NCBI RefSeq assembly: GCF_019393635.1
Contig: NC_057861.1
Span: 377,504,315-377,568,314, forward strand
Source of the DNA: Dromiciops gliroides
Taxonomy: Eukaryota; Chordata; Mammalia; Microbiotheria; Microbiotheriidae
Direction of reading: 5' to 3'
DNA: 64,000 bases
In this document: positions 58,337 to 64,000 of the stretch, one piece after another
How positions within the stretch are numbered: the stretch's first letter is position 1
Layout of the letters: each line of letters opens with the position of its first letter
Made by a program: the position numbers and the translations under genes
The notes under the pieces: generated by a model
The model's input: the letters and a program-made list of their open reading frames with translations, nothing else
Told to the model about the DNA's origin: nothing
Databases searched by the model: none

Positions 58337-59356
58337 CATTAATACTTAATTTTACTAATTTTTCCTTTGATGTTTAGGTTTTTCATTTTTGTGTTTCATT
58401 GACAAATTTTAAATATGTTCCTTTTTTAAGGTTTTTTTTTTAATTGCAGCCCCAATTTATTGAACTATTCTTTCACTTTGTTATTGATGTAGACATTTAG
58501 AAATATATATTTTTCAAACTCCTTTGCCATTTTGGAATTCTGTCTCCTTGTTGATGAAATAATTGATTGTTTATATGATTTGTTCTTTGATGAACTCATT
58601 TTTAGATTCATATTCTGTGTTTTTCCATTAAGTTTTAATGTCTGCTTTCACAGGATACATTATTTTTATTGCATTATGGTCTAAAAAAGGATGCATGTAA
58701 TATTTATGCTTTTCTTCAATTGTTTATGACATGTTTATTCTCTAATATATCATCAATTTTGTTCAGGTGCCATATAAAGCTGAGTAAAGGTGTACTCCTT
58801 TCTATTCTCATTTATTATTATTATTATTATTCTAAAGGTTTTTTTAATCTAACTTTTAAAATTTCTCTTCACCTCCTTAGCTTACTTCTTTTTTCACTTT
58901 GCTTCTTCTAACAATAGTCTGTTACTCATTTCCATTTCATGTGTGAATTTATCCAATTCATACTCATAGTTATGATTACTAATTGAATTTCCCTCCATTC
59001 TCTTTACTTCTGTTTATATTTCTTTCTCTCTTTTTACCCTTTCTCCTCTGAAGTCTATTTTTGTGTGTGTGTAATCAGTCTTTGTTTTTCTGTTCTCCCT
59101 TTTTAACCCTAATTTCTATTTCCCCATTCTCCTGCTTTCAAGTTGTTGAAGAAAAATTCATATTATTATCTGAGTATATTTTCTTTGAAGTAGAATATTT
59201 GTTATTGTAGTTAAAGCGCTGCTACCCCGTGTGCTATTTTCCCTTTCATTTTAAAAGTTCTTCTTTTGTGACTCTTTTATGTTAGATAATATCCCCCATC
59301 CTTATTCCCCTTTACCCCATCAACATGGGCATCCCTATTTCTCACCTATTCTTTTT

Positions 59357-59506
59357 TTTTTTTTTTTTTTGGTGAGGCAATTGGGGTTAAGTGACTTACC
59401 CAGTGTCACACAGCTAGTAAGTGTCAAGTGTCTGAGGCCAGATTTGAACTCAGGTCCTCCTGACTCCAGGGCTGGTGCTCTATCCACTGTGCCACCTAGC
59501 TGCCCC
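59357..59506 (-). mobile_element. tRNA-derived SINE
   Basis: Minus copy with 15-bp duplication TCACCTATTCTTTTT (59,342-59,356 and 59,507-59,521). Confidence 0.96.
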
Positions 59507-59982
59507 TCACCTATTCTTTTTAAAAATGAAATTATTCCAACAAAATAAGCCCACTACCACAGCCTCTTTCTCTATATATTTATTCTCAGTGCCTTAATAA
59601 TTTTAAAGTTCTTAAAAGACACATGTATCATCTTCTTATATTGAAATGGTAATACATTTAATTTTATTGAATACCTTATTATTTCTCTTTCATGTTCATT
59701 GTTATGTTTCTCATGAATCTTCTATTTTAAAGTCAAATTTTCTACTTATCTCTCAACTTGTCATCAGTGATGCTTGAAACTGCTCTATTTCATTAAATTT
59801 TTTGATTGGAAAAAAATAAACTTTTTTTCCCCTTTGTAGGTTATTCTTGATTGCAATCCTAACTCTATTGCCTTCTGGACTGACACATCCCAAACCCCCC
59901 AATCACTTAATGTGGCACCTGCTAAATCTTTTGTGATCCTGACTGTGGCTCCATGGAATTTGAATGGTTTCTTTCTAACTAC

Positions 59983-60375
59983 TGTAAAGTTGCTATCTAA
60001 TTATACTGTCTAAAATATCTAATGAGTGGTCACCAATATATTATAAGCTTTAGCAAGAGTTTAGACATTTAAGCATTTATTAAGTAGAATAAGAATTTGG
60101 TGAAGAAAGCGAAAGAGGCCTAGATGCCTATAGCTATCTATCTCAGGGAGCCAGCATTTCTAGCTACCCTCCCCATGAGGTCCTGATGAGAGAGAGTGAA
60201 CCACCCCTTCTTCATCCCACAAGCCTCCTGCCTAACCTGGAAACATCAAATGTCACTTGCTGATGCCAAAGCATTGACCTCCCAAGCCACATGGCTTGCC
60301 CTCAGATGCCTTCTCCTCATGGCAGAGCTTTCCTACAGTATCTCTCCAGCAGGTGGCATCACTCCAATTGTTATA
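59983..60375 (-). mobile_element. Solo LTR, family 1, copy C
   Basis: 393 bp inserted in L1-n ORF1, with a perfect 4-bp duplication CTAC (59,979-59,982 and 60,376-60,379). On the minus strand it begins TATAACAATT (a decayed TGTAACA), has AATAAATGCTT shared with copy A, and ends with 'ttagacagtataattagata' toward TTTACA. 'tggtgaccactcattagata' aligns with 'ggggaccacacattaaattt' of copy A. No viral genes. Confidence 0.85.
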
Positions 60376-60815
60376 CTACTTCAAATATTTTCACTTTGAC
60401 CTAGGAGTTCAGGAATTTGGTGATAATATCCCTGTGAATTTTACCTTTAAGATTTCTTTCAGTTGGCGATTTGTGTCTTATTTCAATTTCCAATTTACCC
60501 TGTAATTCTAGGACATCACAGCAATTTTCCTTCATAATTTCTTGAAAAATTATGCCAAGGCTCATTTTTTTTTAAATTATGGCTTTCTGGTATTCCAATG
60601 ATTTATTTTGCAGTTAAATTATTAGAAAGAATCTGATTCATCTCCCAACCATCCCCCATGTATCATCAAATGGGAAAGCTGGAAGAATATCTTAGTATAA
60701 ATTGTTGTTGTTGTTTTTTTTTAATTAATATTAGCATTACATGCATTAACCATTGCAGCATCAACATATAATATCTTTTGACATAACAATTAAATTGTGA
60801 AGTGTCCTGTATTAT
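60376..60815. other. End of L1-n, then unassigned
   Basis: L1 ORF1 sequence continues to about 60,660; after that nothing is recognised before the TA repeat. Confidence 0.5.
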
Positions 60816-60819
60816 TTTC

Positions 60820-60867
<48 letters not shown>

Positions 60868-60868
60868 G
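60820..60868. repeat. (TA)n microsatellite
   Basis: TA run with one TG interruption. Confidence 0.95.
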
Positions 60869-61789
60869 ATTTCCCTAGCATGTGGGAAAGGGTAAGGGAG
60901 GAAAGAAATAAAATGAATGTTACAGAATTCATTTGAGAAGAAAGGGGTATGTCCTAGAAGTCTGTCGATTATTGCTACTATGATTTTGATTGGATCATAC
61001 ATAAAATTTTCATCAACCTCATAAAGGAGAAGTTGTTGAATAATGGTCATGTGGTGAGCAAATCAAATTGGTAATGAGGAGCAAGTATTATTCCAAACCC
61101 CCCTCCTCAGTCAGTGATTTGAAGAGAATGAATGTAAGTGTAGATATTCCTGGAAAAGATGGCCAGGTGGGCTGAGTCATCAAAAGGGAGATGGGTTTCT
61201 ATAAGAGTTGAAAGTTGGAAGCAGTATAAAAGAAACCTATTTTAATGAAAGTAAGGGTTTTGTGTTTTAATTATAACTTTTCCTATGAAGCAGGAATTCC
61301 AGAGAGCAGAGAAGTGGAAGATATTTTTTGAAACTTTGTTGGAGTTGAAGCTTAAGTGTAAGTATAAGTTTAAGCTTATAAGAAAGAAGTTAGTAAGAAA
61401 TGGAAACTGTCATTTGAATGATTACCTATAGGGATTCAGTATCATTGGGTGGTGAACCTATGTCCAGGTAATAGTTTGATTATTATTAAGTGAAAATTTT
61501 AGGAAGGTTTTTCATAGTCAATGATATTATGACTTTAGGGTAATATCCTCTCAGAGTCTTAGGCAATTCAGGTGAGAGAACCAAGACAAAAAGAGTAATT
61601 ATAGCCTCCTTCCCCAAGATAGGAGTCCATGCCAGAAACTTGGTGAAATGGTGTCCCCTCTCGGCAAGTCAGATGCAGAAAATGGTATAATTTATGGAAT
61701 TATATTTCTCTTTCCACTAGAAAGTGAAGACCAAACATGATATGCATGGGACAAGATGATAAGGCCCTCACCTCTCTACTTTCCACCCT
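60869..61789. other. Unassigned
   Basis: About 0.9 kb with slightly higher G+C and a 'tataaaag' word near 61,226. It could be a decayed LTR element but no ends or duplication were found. Confidence 0.35.
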
Positions 61790-61892
61790 CACTATATATG
61801 TGTGCATATGCATACATATGTACATGTATATATGTATATTGTATATATGTGTATATATGAACATACGCATGCACATGCATGCATGCATGTGT
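61790..61892. repeat. TATG/CATG-rich low-complexity tract
   Basis: Alternating purine-pyrimidine sequence. The overlapping frames on both strands are artefacts. Confidence 0.8.
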
Positions 61893-63175
61893 GGGAGATG
61901 GAAGGCTCTTATCTTTCTTCTTCCCTCCTGTCTGATTCCATCCAGAGGCTAGAGATTGAGGAGGAAATGTTTGCAGTAAAAGAATGGGTACTTGCCCACC
62001 CAGATGAATAATTTCTTCAGATACTGATATATTTGATGAATGAGCCCCTGTCAGTGATATTGGGTAGGTAATTAAGAAACAGAGATGTCACAGGAGTAAA
62101 GAAGGATAAATGCTAGGTTTTGTTTTGTTTTTTAAAGAAGATAATGAAAGCTGCAAACAATAACCAAGTAACCTTGATTGGATTTTTAAGGAGATTGTGG
62201 AACTTATTTTAAACAGATTGTGAACATCCAAAAAAGGAAGAAATGATCAAATAGAACAAATAGTTCACCATAAAAAGAAAATAAGCCATTTCCTTTTTTA
62301 GGATTACTAAATTATTACATCAGAGGGATTCTATAGACACAGTTAAACAATATTTTAGGAAACTGATAAAATATTTCATACTATTCTGATGGAAAAAGAA
62401 GACAAGTACAGGCTAGAAAATGGTACAATTAAATGATTTCAGGTCTTGTTAAAAATAACTAGAGTCATAAAATAATCAATGATTTTTCAGTGTTAACTTT
62501 GAAATGGCCCAGGGATCTGTAGTTAGTCTTATGTGATTAAATCGTTTTAGCAATAACTTGAGGAAGAAAGTTACACATGGCATCATTTTTGGTACATTTT
62601 CACAAGACAAGAAGCTTAGAGAAATAGCTAATATACTGCATGAAAAGATTAAGATTCAAAAAGTTCTTTGTATGTTAGAACACTGAACTGAAACTGACAA
62701 AATTAAATTAATTGTGATAAATGTAGTGTTCTATGATTCATTATAATGACTTTATAAGTACAAGATGGTGAATAGTGAGATGGTAGATAATCTTTAAAAG
62801 ACCAAAGAAAGAAAACTGCAAGTTTAATATGGCAACTCCAAAAGCTAATGAGTCCTTGAGCTGCATTAAGAAAGTCATATCTTCAGGGATTAATAAAATG
62901 GTAGTGACATTACACACTTCTTTATTCAGGCTGCCACATGAACTATTACATTTAGTTTTGGGTGGTAAAATGTAAGAACATAGATAAACTGGACAGGAAA
63001 TAAGAGGGCAAATTTTGACTTCAAACCTTATTAAGACTGAATGAAGTATCTGAGCATATTTAGGTTGGAAGAAAAAAAAACTGATAAAGAAACAATAGGC
63101 CTCTTTAAGTAACTGGGGTCTGAAATATAGAAGAAATCATAGACTTGTTTTGTTGTTATTTTTTCTTTGTTGGTT
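61893..63175. other. Unassigned
   Basis: About 1.3 kb of AT-rich sequence with no recognised repeat or credible frame. Confidence 0.4.
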
Positions 63176-63179
63176 TTAG

Positions 63180-63918
63180 GCCAAGAAGTTGGGGTAGAAG
63201 CAAAAGGTAGAAGCTATTTGAAAGTAGAATGGGATGCCTTTCCCTGCATACTCTTTGACCTAGCAATATCACTACTATATCAGTATCCAAGTATCCAAAA
63301 AGAGATAAAATACAAAAAGTTAAAAGACTTACATATATACATGGCAGCCTTTTTCTGGTGTGAAGAATTCAACATTGAGGAGATGCCCATCAGTTGGGGT
63401 ATGGCTGAACAAATTGTTGGATGAGATTATGATGGAACACTATTGTTCTGTAGGAAATGATGAGCAGGATGCTCTCAGAAAAACCTGGAAAGACTTACAT
63501 GAGCTGATGCAAAGTGTGATGTATTATATACAAAGCAATAGTTATAGTGCAAGATGATCAGCTATGAATGACTTGGTTATTCTCGCCAATGCAAAATGAA
63601 ATGATCCAAGGCAACTCTGAAGGACTTAAGAAAAATGCAATCCATCTGCAAAGAAAGTATTGATGGTGCATGAATAGAGATTAAAGCATATTTTTTTAAG
63701 TTTCTTTTTTTTGTCTGTTTTAATTCACAACCTTACTAATGTTTTACATGAGTACACATATATAACTTTTATTGAATTGCTTGCATTTGTAAGGGCAGGG
63801 GATGGTCAGGGAGGAAGGACGATAATTTGGAACACAGTTTTAAAAAGGGTCTTAAAATTAGTTTTACATATAAATGGGGAAAATAAAAATTCAATAAAAT
63901 CCTAAAAAGAAAAAAAAA
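63180..63918 (+). mobile_element. L1-o: 5'-truncated L1 3' end
   Basis: ORF2 C-terminal words 'ctttgacctagcaatatcac', 'gatgcccatcagttggggta' and 'aaatgatgagcaggatgctc', then 3' UTR and an A-rich end near 63,918. Frames broken. Confidence 0.85.
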
Positions 63919-64000
63919 TGGACTACCTTAAAAGTTGGTGGTTCTCCCTTATCATAGGTAATGAAGCAGATTATCTGTGATTCTTAGGAATTGTTCTTTG

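Larger units (their letters stand above)
58020..60660 (-). mobile_element. L1-n: deleted L1
   Basis: Minus strand. ORF2 linker/endonuclease pieces (about 58,340-58,850) join the inter-ORF spacer near 58,900. The spacer runs to about 59,700 and ORF1 to about 60,660. SINEs at 58,192 and 59,357 and an LTR at 59,983 interrupt it. The part 58,020-58,190 is only weakly L1-like. Confidence 0.75.

Overview
This is repeat-rich, AT-rich nuclear DNA of a mammal, almost certainly a marsupial. The evidence is about twenty copies of a tRNA-derived SINE (consensus core GGGGCAGCTAGGTGG...GTTCAAATCC...CTAGCTGTGTGACCCTGGGCAAG) of the kind abundant in Australian marsupials (WSINE1/WALLSI type, named from memory). 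It also holds a long-spacer L1 family with about 650 bp between ORF1 and ORF2, MAR1-like CORE-SINEs, RTE-like LINE tails and ancient L2/MIR copies. The species cannot be fixed from the sequence. I found no convincing functional host protein-coding gene. The window looks like an intergenic or intronic stretch in which retrotransposons are piled up. The only host-gene match is a processed pseudogene of ribosomal protein RPS10.

Layout: 1-1,993 is old unique DNA with a palindromic MITE-like element and microsatellites. 1,994-10,615 is a mosaic of L1 pieces carrying two related solo LTRs and several SINEs. 10,616-19,600 is mostly unique or ancient sequence with SINEs and the RPS10 retropseudogene at 18,046-18,676. 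19,620-29,760 is a three-level L1 nest: an old ORF2-deleted L1 holds a nearly full-length 7.0 kb L1 (21,891-28,901, 17-bp target duplication), whose ORF1 holds a third, 5'-truncated L1 (27,684-28,129, 12-bp duplication). 29,760-33,140 has RTE, L2 and hAT remnants, a 643-bp solo LTR and an element with about 75-bp terminal inverted repeats. 33,140-35,890 is almost free of recognisable repeats and rich in homeodomain-type AT cores. 35,896-43,405 has a MIR, a GACA/GATA-type microsatellite, a GC-rich block with 90-bp periodicity, L1 pieces and SINEs. 43,440-53,550 is mostly ancient or unassigned with scattered SINEs and a hAT element. 53,556-60,660 is again L1-dense, with a head-to-head L1 junction and a third LTR of the same family. 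60,660-64,000 is largely unassigned and ends in an L1 3' end.

No genes cooperate here. The biology is transposon layering: autonomous L1s, all now broken, presumably supplied the machinery for SINE and RPS10 retrocopying, as judged from poly(A) tails and 10-17 bp target duplications. I did not find an undescribed functional system. The most useful leads are the two inverted-repeat elements, the three-heptad repeat in the L1 ORF1 coiled coil, the GC-rich 90-bp repeat block and the repeat-poor interval at 33-36 kb.
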